A DNA stretch of 64,000 nt. It comes from Natronorubrum halalkaliphilum (GTDB lineage: Archaea; Halobacteriota; Halobacteria; Halobacteriales; Natrialbaceae). Position 1 is the first letter of the stretch, and each line of letters starts with the position of its first letter. The stretch is taken from assembly GCF_009834785.1 (NCBI RefSeq), contig NZ_WUYX01000028.1:19555-83554 (forward strand), read 5' to 3'. The notes under the pieces are model-generated. The model had not been told where the DNA came from, ran no database searches, and worked only from the letters and a program-made list of their open reading frames with translations. Both the position numbers and the translations under genes were made by a program. Of this stretch, positions 19,138 through 26,180 are shown one piece after another.

Positions 19138-20160
19138 TTATCCCTGGTTGGATGCGGTGGAGACGTAGCGCACCTCGGGATCGAGGCGCGGCTGGTCTCC
19201 GGGTCGGATCGCCGGGCGGAAGCGTACGAGACGCTTCTGTGGCCCGGGGAGCGAGCCCTTAATCAGCGCGTGCGGTCCGTCGACTTCGCCGTAGTTGACG
19301 AAGCCGCCATCGACCGTCGCGTCTGCGCCCTCGCCGATGTCGACGAGGCGCTTGTTCAGTTCCGTTCGCTGATGGTAGCCCATCTGTCCCTGCTGTGGGA
19401 CCGTCGAGCGAACACGGGACGGGTTCCAGGGGCCGAGGTTGCCGATGCGGCGACGCCAGCCCTGCCGGGCGTGTTTGCCCTTGCGTTTCTGGACGCCCCA
19501 TCGCTTGACGGGACCCTGGGTCCCTTTCCCTTTCGTGACGCCGCTTGCGTCGACGTACTCGCCGGCGCGGAACACGTCGTTCATGACGTGTTCGCCGCCG
19601 CCGTCCTCGAGCAGTTCGAGGGCGAAGTCGACGCGGTCCTGTACGGAGCCGCCGCCGACTCGAGTCTCCATCACGTCGGGTTTCTTCTTCGGGACCGACT
19701 GGATGGATCCGGGAACCGTGTGCGTGATGACGCGTACGTCGTCGACGCGCCCCTCCTCGAGGAGGCCGCGGAGCTCGTCCGCGGCGGCGTCGGTGTCGTA
19801 GTCGTCACCGGGAAGGTCGAGAACGCGATCGAGTTCGGGAACGAACTCGTCGGTCCAGACCTCGGTTATCGGCTTCATACCATACGGCGTGTCTTCGTAC
19901 GCTCGCAGAGCAACGGCGCGCATTGGCGGCGTCTCCACGATCGTCACGGGGACGGTCTCTTCCATCCCCTCGGTCGGCGAGTTCGCTTGGTCGTCGACCA
20001 TGACAACGTGGGTCATGCCGGCCTTGTAGCCCGCGAAACCCTGGAGCGTCGGCTGTCCGTCGTCGTCCGGCCACGAGTTAAAGCGTGGGACCTCGCTGGT
20101 CGCACGCTTTCGTGGGCCGAACCCGAGTGAGCCTTTGCGTGGTGAATTTGCTTGTGGCAT
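19138..20160 (-). CDS. rpl3: Large ribosomal subunit protein uL3
   Basis: A 340-aa archaeal/eukaryotic-length L3. It starts MPQANSPRKGSLGFGPRKRA and includes the conserved KGKGTQGPVKRWGVQKRKGKHARQG stretch near residues 212-236, close to the peptidyl-transferase centre. First ribosomal gene of the operon, four bases after the SPOUT methyltransferase gene. Confidence 0.97.
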   Translation of the reverse strand: MPQANSPRKGSLGFGPRKRATSEVPRFNSWPDDDGQPTLQGFAGYKAGMTHVVMVDDQANSPTEGMEETVPVTIVETPPMRAVALRAYEDTPYGMKPITEVWTDEFVPELDRVLDLPGDDYDTDAAADELRGLLEEGRVDDVRVITHTVPGSIQSVPKKKPDVMETRVGGGSVQDRVDFALELLEDGGGEHVMNDVFRAGEYVDASGVTKGKGTQGPVKRWGVQKRKGKHARQGWRRRIGNLGPWNPSRVRSTVPQQGQMGYHQRTELNKRLVDIGEGADATVDGGFVNYGEVDGPHALIKGSLPGPQKRLVRFRPAIRPGDQPRLDPEVRYVSTASNQG

Positions 20161-20164
20161 TCTA

Positions 20165-21037
20165 TCACTCTCTCAGTGAGAGGGGAGCGAGGGAAGCGAA
20201 CAGAGCTTCCTCCGTTCGCACGACCTCGCTTCCCTGATCCGGAACCGTGTTTAGCCAGAGGTCGAACCCCGGATCGGCTGTGGGTTCGACTCCGTCATCC
20301 TCGTCGCCTGGTCCGTACGCAGCGGCGACAGCGGATGCCTCGATTCCGAGGATATCCGGCAGCCCTCTGTCGGGCGCGCCGAACGCGACGGTCATCCCGT
20401 CTCGCTCAGTGCGTCCGGCCAGCGTCTCGAGCCGCCCGACGGTGAGATGTTCACCGAATCGGGAGGCTGCAATACAGACGCCGGCGTCCTCACGGCCGAG
20501 AGCTGTCGAAAGGTCCGTCCACTCGACGGCAAGCCCCGGGAGGGGCTCGTCGACGAGCTTCGCTCGGACCGGTCGTCGCGAAGAGATCCTGACGGTCACG
20601 CGCTCCCCCTCCTCGACCGCCATTTTCGGCGGTACGTTGAGGGAGATCGGGTGTTGCAAGCCGCAATTGACCCGGACGCGCCCTTCAGGTCCGACCTCGG
20701 TCACGATCCCTTGTCTTGACGACCCCGAACCGTTCGATTCGGAGCCGGTCTGTGACATGGCGCGGAGCGGTGGCAGGATGCCCGCATACTCCAGTTCGTC
20801 CCGCATCCCCCACGCCTCGTTGCGGAGGTATGGGGGCGTTGCGGCGTATTCCAAGACGGTTTGGACGAACCCGCCGTCGAATCGCCCGTGTTCGCCATCC
20901 CGGTCGGGATAGACGATGAGGCGGTCCGCCCGGAACACGGTCACCGCACGGGCGACGTATCCGAGCTTCCGAGTTGCCTCGCGTTTGTCTTCGGCTTCAC
21001 GGGTGAGCGACGACGGGACGAGTACGCTGACGGTCAT
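20165..21037 (-). CDS. SPOUT-family RNA methyltransferase (C9orf114/SPOUT1-like)
   Basis: A 290-aa protein. The N-terminal SPOUT part (MTVSVLVPSSLTREAEDKREAT, DRLIVYPD) and an OB-like insertion near residues 105-160 (GIVTEVGPEGRVRVNCG) fit the putative RNA methyltransferase family that precedes rpl3 in many archaea. The C-terminus contains the AdoMet-knot-like VAFGAPDRGLPDILG. The RNA target is not known from sequence; rRNA is likely from context. Leads the ribosomal operon, about 57 bases after a TATA box. Confidence 0.85.
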   Translation of the reverse strand: MTVSVLVPSSLTREAEDKREATRKLGYVARAVTVFRADRLIVYPDRDGEHGRFDGGFVQTVLEYAATPPYLRNEAWGMRDELEYAGILPPLRAMSQTGSESNGSGSSRQGIVTEVGPEGRVRVNCGLQHPISLNVPPKMAVEEGERVTVRISSRRPVRAKLVDEPLPGLAVEWTDLSTALGREDAGVCIAASRFGEHLTVGRLETLAGRTERDGMTVAFGAPDRGLPDILGIEASAVAAAYGPGDEDDGVEPTADPGFDLWLNTVPDQGSEVVRTEEALFASLAPLSLRE

Positions 21038-21091
21038 GCCGAAACGCTTCGGCGCCGCGTCACTAGACTGTAGCGATGTGTTGCGGATAGG

Positions 21092-21100
21092 TTCTTAAAA
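21092..21100 (-). promoter_or_regulatory. Promoter of the SPOUT/ribosomal/secY operon
   Basis: CTTTTAAGAA-type TATA element on the minus strand, about 57 bases before the ATG at 21037, predicting a 5' leader of about 30 bases. No other strong promoter is obvious before rpl3, so it may drive the whole 14.6-kb operon. Confidence 0.5.
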
Positions 21101-21218
21101 GGGTAGCGGATTCGATTCCGGCTGTGACGCTCTCACACCCCAAAATTCGTGTGTTACAGCCACACACTCACTCGAGGTAACTGGTCACGTTCCTGTAGCG
21201 GGTGAAAACGCACAACTG

Positions 21219-21281
21219 TGCCGACGAAAGTCGGCATCCACAGCGACAAAAGGGCCAGAGGACGGCATGTCGCGGCATGCC
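21219..21281. other. Pair of stem-loops upstream of tRNA-Gly
   Basis: A 7-bp stem TGCCGAC/GTCGGCA closed by a GAAA (GNRA) tetraloop at 21219-21236 is followed by GGCATG/CATGCC with a 6-base loop at 21264-21281. They lie between the divergent operon promoter and the tRNA promoter and may belong to a small RNA or a leader. No transcript is proven. Confidence 0.3.
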
Positions 21282-21302
21282 TATGACGGCCCGATTCGCA
21301 AC

Positions 21303-21310
21303 GCTTATAC
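21303..21310 (+). promoter_or_regulatory. TATA box of tRNA-Gly
   Basis: GCTTATAC lies about 35 bases upstream of the tRNA 5' end, a suitable archaeal stable-RNA promoter position. Confidence 0.55.
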
Positions 21311-21342
21311 ATCCCTCGGGCAGTAGGTATGAGTGCAGCAGG

Positions 21343-21413
21343 GCGCTGGTAGTGTAGTGGTATCACGTGACCTTGCCATGGTCACAACCTGGGTTCAAAT
21401 CCCAGCCAGCGCA
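21343..21413 (+). tRNA. tRNA-Gly (anticodon GCC)
   Basis: A complete cloverleaf. The acceptor stem GCGCTGG pairs with CCAGCGC. The D stem is GTG/CAC. The anticodon stem TGACC/GGTCA encloses loop TTGCCAT, with GCC at 21375-21377. The T stem CTGGG/CCCAG has loop TTCAAAT, and the discriminator is A. There is no intron, and CCA is not encoded. It reads Gly codons GGC and GGU. Confidence 0.96.
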
Positions 21414-22037
21414 TTTCTCTTTCGAACAAACTCCTGAGCGACAGAAATCGTTCGTGGATTTGAACCACGGAAATCCGAGCGACGATACGAGTAGAGATCG
21501 TTCTCGAGGAGTGGTTCAAGTCCAAGCTATCGTGAAGTACCTCGGGGTCAAGCCCCGAGGCACTCTCGCTGTATCTCGGTAGACATTGGAGAAACAAGCC
21601 CTGAGTCAACGGAGAGTGAGAACCGCAGAACGCGATCGATGTAGCAATCGTTTCAGTTGCTACTATCGCACGTTTTTCGATGTAGATCAGCGCTACCGCC
21701 AGCAGTAATCCGTTGCTCCGTCGTGTTGATTCTGGGTAACCAGATCATAAGTCGGATTTTAGGCAGTAGTACACGCGCGTACGCGAGCACAGATTTAATT
21801 AGATCTTAGCCACGGTTCTGATCGGTGACTGACGGTAACCAGCTGTTGCAAAAGGGGTAGACGCTGTCCGGATCGGTACCGATCACCCCAGCTGGATTTC
21901 AATCCGCAGACACAATATCCATATATGAACTATTATTCGATGTTTTCCGTCACAATACGCAACTGATACTGCCTGCGATTGGCTTTTATAGTCCGAGGCG
22001 CTACGAGTCAATGGACGATTGAACCGCTGAGATATCA
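21414..22037. other. Gene-free region downstream of tRNA-Gly
   Basis: About 620 bases with lower GC than the neighbours, especially 21700-22000. It holds a T-arm-like stem-loop on the minus strand at 21453-21469 (CGTGG, loop TTCAAAT, CCACG), a partial one on the plus strand near 21511-21525, and a perfect 8-bp hairpin CCTCGGGG/CCCCGAGG at 21540-21560. No integrase or coding frame of good quality is seen. It ends in the promoter of the HalOD1 gene. Confidence 0.45.
21984..21990 (+). promoter_or_regulatory. TATA box of the HalOD1 gene
   Basis: TTTTATA in an AT-rich stretch, about 50 bases before the ATG at 22038, predicting a leader of about 20 bases. Confidence 0.45.
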
Positions 22038-22385
22038 ATGCAAACGGAAATCCCTACCTCCGACGAGACGAACGAACCCCGCTACGACCAGACCAACGAT
22101 CGATACGTCTTCCACCACGACAGCGAGGGTACGGCGACGATCACGACGACGATCGTCCACGCGATCGCGTCGATCGCGGAGACCGACGTGTCTCAGGGCG
22201 AGTTTTCCCTCTACGACAGCGTCGATCCGGACGCGCTCGATCGACTCTTCCGACAGAAGGCGGACGGCACCGAACGCAGCGGCGGTCACGTCGCCTTCAC
22301 CGCACTCGAGCACGAGGTGTACGTCTACGCTAACGGCGACATCATCGTCTACCCACCGGCGAAAGCTGACACGCCATCGAACTAA
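22038..22385 (+). CDS. HalOD1 (halobacterial output domain 1) protein
   Basis: A single-domain 115-aa protein. Conserved HalOD1 pattern: an N-terminal strand, a helix ending near residue 50 (IVHAIASIAETD), LYDSVDPDALDRLF at about 58-72, and a C-terminal VAFTALEHEVYVYANGDIIVY beta hairpin. HalOD1 proteins are haloarchaeal and are proposed to act as output domains in signal transduction, often alone like this one; the biochemical role is unknown. Monocistronic. Confidence 0.85.
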   Translation: MQTEIPTSDETNEPRYDQTNDRYVFHHDSEGTATITTTIVHAIASIAETDVSQGEFSLYDSVDPDALDRLFRQKADGTERSGGHVAFTALEHEVYVYANGDIIVYPPAKADTPSN

Positions 22386-22547
22386 GTGGGTGACGAACCG
22401 GTTTCTCCCCGACTGCGATGTCTCCGATCGTCGTCACCCCACCCCGGACCCCTAACCGCCACCTTTTCTGAACGCACCCGGACCACTGGACAGCCACGCG
22501 ACTCGCATGGAACGGGTTTAGAACCCTCCCCGCCGACAGTGGCACGT

Positions 22548-22862
22548 ATGACGGTGATCGCACTACTGAGCGTCGCTCCGGTCGTCGAGGACAGCATGTC
22601 GGACGAGATCGCAAAAGCCGTCGATGCCCTCGAGGAGTACGACGTCGAGTACGAGACGAATCCGATGGGGACGGTGATCGAAACCGACGAGATCGACGAA
22701 CTGTTCGCGGCCGCACAGGCGGCCCACGAAGCGGTCGACGGCGATCGGGTAAGCACGGTGTTGAAGATCGACGACAAGCGATCCCGGGAGACGTCCGCGG
22801 CGGAGAAAGTCGAAGCCGTGGAGGAACATCTCGGCCGTCCGGCGACGAATCGCGAAGAGTAA
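22548..22862 (+). CDS. MTH1187-family thiamine-binding-fold protein
   Basis: A 104-aa protein of the MTH1187/YkoF-like (UPF0045) family. MTVIALLSVAPVVEDSMSDEIAKAV at the start and NPMGTVIETDEIDELFAA in the middle are family hallmarks. Structures of relatives are ferredoxin-like folds, some binding thiamine-type ligands; the role in haloarchaea is unknown. The ATG at 22548 is preferred to a 54-codon upstream extension with Pro/Ser/Arg-rich shadow composition. Confidence 0.85.
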   Translation: MTVIALLSVAPVVEDSMSDEIAKAVDALEEYDVEYETNPMGTVIETDEIDELFAAAQAAHEAVDGDRVSTVLKIDDKRSRETSAAEKVEAVEEHLGRPATNREE

Positions 22863-22908
22863 CAGCGCCGGAAGTGAGACTCGAATCGAGCCCTCGAGTA
22901 CCGAGAGA

Positions 22909-23352
22909 CTACGCTGGAACGACTTTGACCGGCCGATCGGTGTCGAGGATGACGGACTGGGCAACGCTCCCGAAGAGGACTTTGCCGACCGGCGACTGCC
23001 GACGGGCGCCGACGACGAGTTCGTCGACGTCGAACTGCTCGGCGATGTCGACGATAGCGGCCGCAGGATTGCCGGTCGCGGAGTGGACGGTGGTGTCGAC
23101 ACCGGCTGCCGTCAGTTCGTCCGCGGCGAGCGAGACCGTCTCGGCGAGGTCGTCGATTGCTTCGGCGTCGAGGTCGCTGTTGATCTTGCCGATCTGGACC
23201 CCCTCGTCACTGTCCGCAAACTCGAGTTCCGACTGGACGTGCAACAGTTCGACCTGGATACTGTCGGCCGCTTTCGGAAGGTCGAGGACGGCTTCGACCT
23301 GAGCGGTCACCCGCGCTTCCTCCGCATCGACCGGGACGAGTACTGTGTACAT
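22909..23352 (-). CDS. Universal stress protein (UspA family)
   Basis: A 147-aa single Usp domain. It starts MYTVLVPVDAEEARVTAQ and ends in the nucleotide-loop region VVGARRQSPVGKVLFGSVAQSVI. The second glycine of the ATP-binding G-x2-G-x9-G(S/T) motif is replaced by Arg, so ATP binding is uncertain. A TTTGATATG-type TATA element lies just upstream of the ATG. It is convergent with the MTH1187-family gene. Confidence 0.9.
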   Translation of the reverse strand: MYTVLVPVDAEEARVTAQVEAVLDLPKAADSIQVELLHVQSELEFADSDEGVQIGKINSDLDAEAIDDLAETVSLAADELTAAGVDTTVHSATGNPAAAIVDIAEQFDVDELVVGARRQSPVGKVLFGSVAQSVILDTDRPVKVVPA

Positions 23353-23457
23353 GGTGAACCGAACAGCGCGACATCATATCAAACCACCCATCGAAACCCG
23401 CCGCCGTAGAACCACCGAGGGCGGAAGACTCACTGTTCCCGAGAGACAGATTCAGGT

Positions 23458-23667
23458 ATGGAACAGACGACACTCGACGTGTCCGGAATGGCCTGTGACG
23501 GCTGTGAATCGACCGTGATCGAAGCGCTCGAAGCACTCGAGGGCGTTTCCTCCGTAACGGCGAACCACGAGGTCGGCGAGGTCCGCGTCGAACACGACGA
23601 GACGGCCGTCGACGAGACGACGATCAGCGGGACGATCGAGGACGCCGGATACGAAGTACCGGCCTGA
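23458..23667 (+). CDS. Heavy-metal-associated (HMA) copper chaperone
   Basis: A 69-aa single HMA ferredoxin-like domain with the metal-binding CxxC (GMACDGC, Cys13 and Cys16), similar to CopZ-type chaperones that deliver Cu(I) to a P-type ATPase. No ATPase is in this window. The TGA stop forms the first bases of a palindromic repeat element (copy A). Confidence 0.9.
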   Translation: MEQTTLDVSGMACDGCESTVIEALEALEGVSSVTANHEVGEVRVEHDETAVDETTISGTIEDAGYEVPA

Positions 23668-23748
23668 TACGGTTTACTGTAGTTAATTACCGCCGATCGC
23701 GACTCCGTTCTGGCGATCGGCGGTAACTAGTTACAGCAATCCGTATGA
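23665..23748. repeat. Palindromic repeat element, copy A
   Basis: An 84-bp inverted repeat. The left arm begins TGATACGGTTTACTGTAG and reaches TTACCGCCGATCGC; the right arm is its near-complement, ending in TACAGCAATCCGTATGA. The loop is about 12 bases. The same sequence recurs at 51625-51710 and 54774-54859, and diverged at 49323-49406. The first three bases are the stop codon of the HMA gene. Confidence 0.85.
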
Positions 23749-23914
23749 GACGGTCCGTCGTCCGATCTGCCGATGGATCCGCGACTCGCCGTACCGATAA
23801 CCGGAACCGACTGGTAGCAGTCCGTCTGGCCGGCGGCTGGAACGGACACGTCGGACCACGAGTCCAGATCACGAACTAACAAACTGTTTTACGGCGGAGA
23901 GCGAACCCGTTGCT

Positions 23915-24847
23915 ATGGAGAGTCTCAACCGGATGGCGATCGAGTTGGTCGACGAGGCCCTCGACTACGCCGAGGAGTTGAACATCGGGGGGTACGATCT
24001 CGAAAACGAGGCGACGGTACTCGACTTCGGCCTCGAGTTCGAGGGCGGGATCGAAGCGGGCTTGTTGCTAACGGAGATCCAGACGGCCGGGATGGCGACG
24101 CCCAGCCACCGGCTGGGCGAAATCGGCAGCGCACCGATCCCGTTCGTCCAGCTTGCGACGGATCAGCCAGCGCTCTCGTTGCTCTGTTCGCAAAAGGCGG
24201 GCTGGGAGCTGACCACGGACGACTTCGAAGGCCTGGGTAGCGGCCCCGCACGGGCCCTGGTCGCCGAGGAGTCCGAGTTCCGCCGGATCGGGTACACGGA
24301 CGCGTTCGATCTGACGGCGCTGGCACTCGAAACCGAGCAGGATCCGACCGAAGCCGCCGCCGAACAGGTTGCAGAACTCGCCGAAGTCGAGACCAGCAGC
24401 GTCTTCCTGCTTGCCTACCCGACCGCGAGCCTCGTCGGCAGCATCACCAACGCGGCTCGCGCGGCCGAACTGGCGACGTTCCGGCTCTCGGAGCTAGGCT
24501 ACGATCCGCTGGACATCGTCTCCGCGACGGGCCGGGCGCCGGTCGCCCCCGTTGCCGAGGACGAACAGACCGCTATCGCCCGCACGAACGACGCCATCGC
24601 GTACGGCGGTACGGCGCACCTCACGGTCCGCGAGGACGCCGACGTCTTCGACTCGGTGCCGTCGACGGCCGCCGAGGACCACGGGCGACCGTTCGGCGAG
24701 GTCTTCGACGACCTTGAGTGGGACTTCGCGGAAGTGCCATCCGACCTCTTCGCGCCCGCGAAGGTGACGATCGACGTCGTCGGCGGACCGACGTACGTCC
24801 ACGGCGAGACGGACGAAGACCTGCTCGTCGATTCGTTCGACCTGTAG
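23915..24847 (+). CDS. mch: Methenyltetrahydromethanopterin cyclohydrolase
   Basis: A 310-aa cytoplasmic enzyme that interconverts methenyl- and formyl-tetrahydropterin derivatives in C1 metabolism. It matches Mch throughout: MESLNRMAIELVDEALDYAEEL at the start, FEGGIEAGLLLTEIQTAGMA at about 47-66, and NDAIAYGGTAHLTV near residue 230. Haloarchaea are not methanogens; there the enzyme is presumed to serve folate- or pterin-linked C1 transfer. A GTTTTACG element about 27 bases upstream suggests a leaderless transcript. The next gene starts two bases after its stop. Confidence 0.93.
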   Translation: MESLNRMAIELVDEALDYAEELNIGGYDLENEATVLDFGLEFEGGIEAGLLLTEIQTAGMATPSHRLGEIGSAPIPFVQLATDQPALSLLCSQKAGWELTTDDFEGLGSGPARALVAEESEFRRIGYTDAFDLTALALETEQDPTEAAAEQVAELAEVETSSVFLLAYPTASLVGSITNAARAAELATFRLSELGYDPLDIVSATGRAPVAPVAEDEQTAIARTNDAIAYGGTAHLTVREDADVFDSVPSTAAEDHGRPFGEVFDDLEWDFAEVPSDLFAPAKVTIDVVGGPTYVHGETDEDLLVDSFDL

Positions 24848-24849
24848 CC

Positions 24850-25377
24850 GTGCAGTTCAAACCGGTTCCCGAAGCGCCCGAGAACGCCGAAGGCGTCGAG
24901 GCGATTCTCGAGGCCGTTCCCGCGACGGCCGGGGCCGTCGACGACTGTTGTGCACACCTTCTCGAGGAGACGCGACTCGAGACGCGAAGCGAGGCCGAGA
25001 CCTGGTTGACGTTTCTTCGGGCGCTCGAACTCGCCGCGGAGGAATCAGCGGGGTATCGACGGGCCGTTGATCCGTCCCTCGAGTCGGTGGCCCTCCAGCA
25101 GGCGTTTCGCGAGCGCGTCGTCGCCGCGTCGACGGTCCTCGACGCGCTCGAGACAGCTGACGAACCGGCGAGCGTCGAGGCTGTCTTCGACGCGGTTCGC
25201 GGCGAGATTCCCGGATACGAACGCGAGAAACTCGGCGATCGGTTCGAGCCCGTCTGGACCGAGCGCGTCCGGCGGTTGCTCGAGTGGGCCGTGGTGCTCG
25301 AGTTGGCCGAGCGAACCGCGGCTGCCGATCGGTATCGATACCGCTCGTCGAGCGTGTCTGACGAGACCGACGGCTGA
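24850..25377 (+). CDS. Hypothetical helical protein downstream of mch
   Basis: About 175 aa from a GTG start at 24850, two bases after the mch stop. An ATG-started extension to 24718 would overlap mch by 130 bases in a shadow frame and is rejected. The protein is Ala/Glu-rich and predominantly helical, without TM segments or cofactor motifs: ESVALQQAFRERVVAAST in the middle and ERVRRLLEWAVVLELAERTAAAD near the end. Function unknown; likely co-transcribed with mch. Confidence 0.8.
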   Translation: MQFKPVPEAPENAEGVEAILEAVPATAGAVDDCCAHLLEETRLETRSEAETWLTFLRALELAAEESAGYRRAVDPSLESVALQQAFRERVVAASTVLDALETADEPASVEAVFDAVRGEIPGYEREKLGDRFEPVWTERVRRLLEWAVVLELAERTAAADRYRYRSSSVSDETDG

Positions 25378-25427
25378 CAGCCGATCAGGGCGGTTGATTT
25401 TAGTCCTGGGTGGACGAACCGATCGGT

Positions 25428-26156
25428 ATGTCCGATCGTCAAGCCGGAATCAAATCCGTTACCGAGTCAACGACCGGAACCGGCGACGTCGACGCCGTCT
25501 GTTTCGACCTCGACGGAACACTCTGTCGCTACACCCAACGCAGCGAAGACGTGCTCGCGGCCGCGTTCGACCGCACCGACGTCGATCCCCTGTGGACAGT
25601 CGACGACTACTACGATCGGTATCGGAACTATCTCGAGGACAGTGAGGCCATCGCGGACCTTCGCAGGCGATGTTTCGGGGATCTTGCGGTCGAGACGGGC
25701 CACGACCGAGAGGCGGGCTACGCCGTCGCGGACGCATACGCCGAAGTACGCGATCAGGAGGCCGTAGAGTTGCTCCCGGGCGCGCGCAACATCGTCGAGA
25801 CGCTGGCTACGGACTACCGACTCGGATTGATCACTAACGGTATGCCCGACATGCAGCGAACGAAGCTCGAGGCGACGGGCCTCGATGGAGCCTTCGAAAC
25901 GGTCGTCTACGCCGGCCACGACACGGCAGCCAAGCCCGCGACCGAGCCGTTCGAGACGGCGCTCGAGGCGCTCGGAGCGACGCCCGACCGAGCGGTCTAC
26001 ATCGGTAACTCGGTGTCGGCGGACGTAGCGGGTGCCGAGGCGGCCGGGCTTCGGTCAGTGTGGATTCCCGACGGCGACGGCAGTACTGCAGCCCCCGATC
26101 CGGAACCGACCTATCGGCTCGAGGGCCTGGCCGACCTGACGACGCCACCGTGGTAA
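25428..26156 (+). CDS. HAD-superfamily hydrolase
   Basis: A 242-aa predicted phosphatase of the HAD-IA type. Motif I is FDLDGTL (near residue 26), motif II is LITNG (about 142), and the motif III lysine is in AAKPATEPF (about 170). Motif IV reads YIGNSVSADV, where the usual Gly-Asp is Gly-Asn, leaving one of the two typical acidic residues. The ATG at 25428 is preferred over 25410. A second HAD protein at 53019 has a canonical motif IV. The substrate is unknown. Confidence 0.88.
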   Translation: MSDRQAGIKSVTESTTGTGDVDAVCFDLDGTLCRYTQRSEDVLAAAFDRTDVDPLWTVDDYYDRYRNYLEDSEAIADLRRRCFGDLAVETGHDREAGYAVADAYAEVRDQEAVELLPGARNIVETLATDYRLGLITNGMPDMQRTKLEATGLDGAFETVVYAGHDTAAKPATEPFETALEALGATPDRAVYIGNSVSADVAGAEAAGLRSVWIPDGDGSTAAPDPEPTYRLEGLADLTTPPW

Positions 26157-26180
26157 AAAACGGGAATACAGGGGAGTCGA

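Noticed and set aside
18748..20130. 460-aa plus-strand frame over rpl3 and rpl4
   Set aside because: Antisense to two ribosomal protein genes, with shadow composition.
21820..21900. Possible further copy of the palindromic repeat (GACGGTAACCAGCTG)
   Set aside because: Only one arm resembles the family weakly, and no opposite arm could be found.
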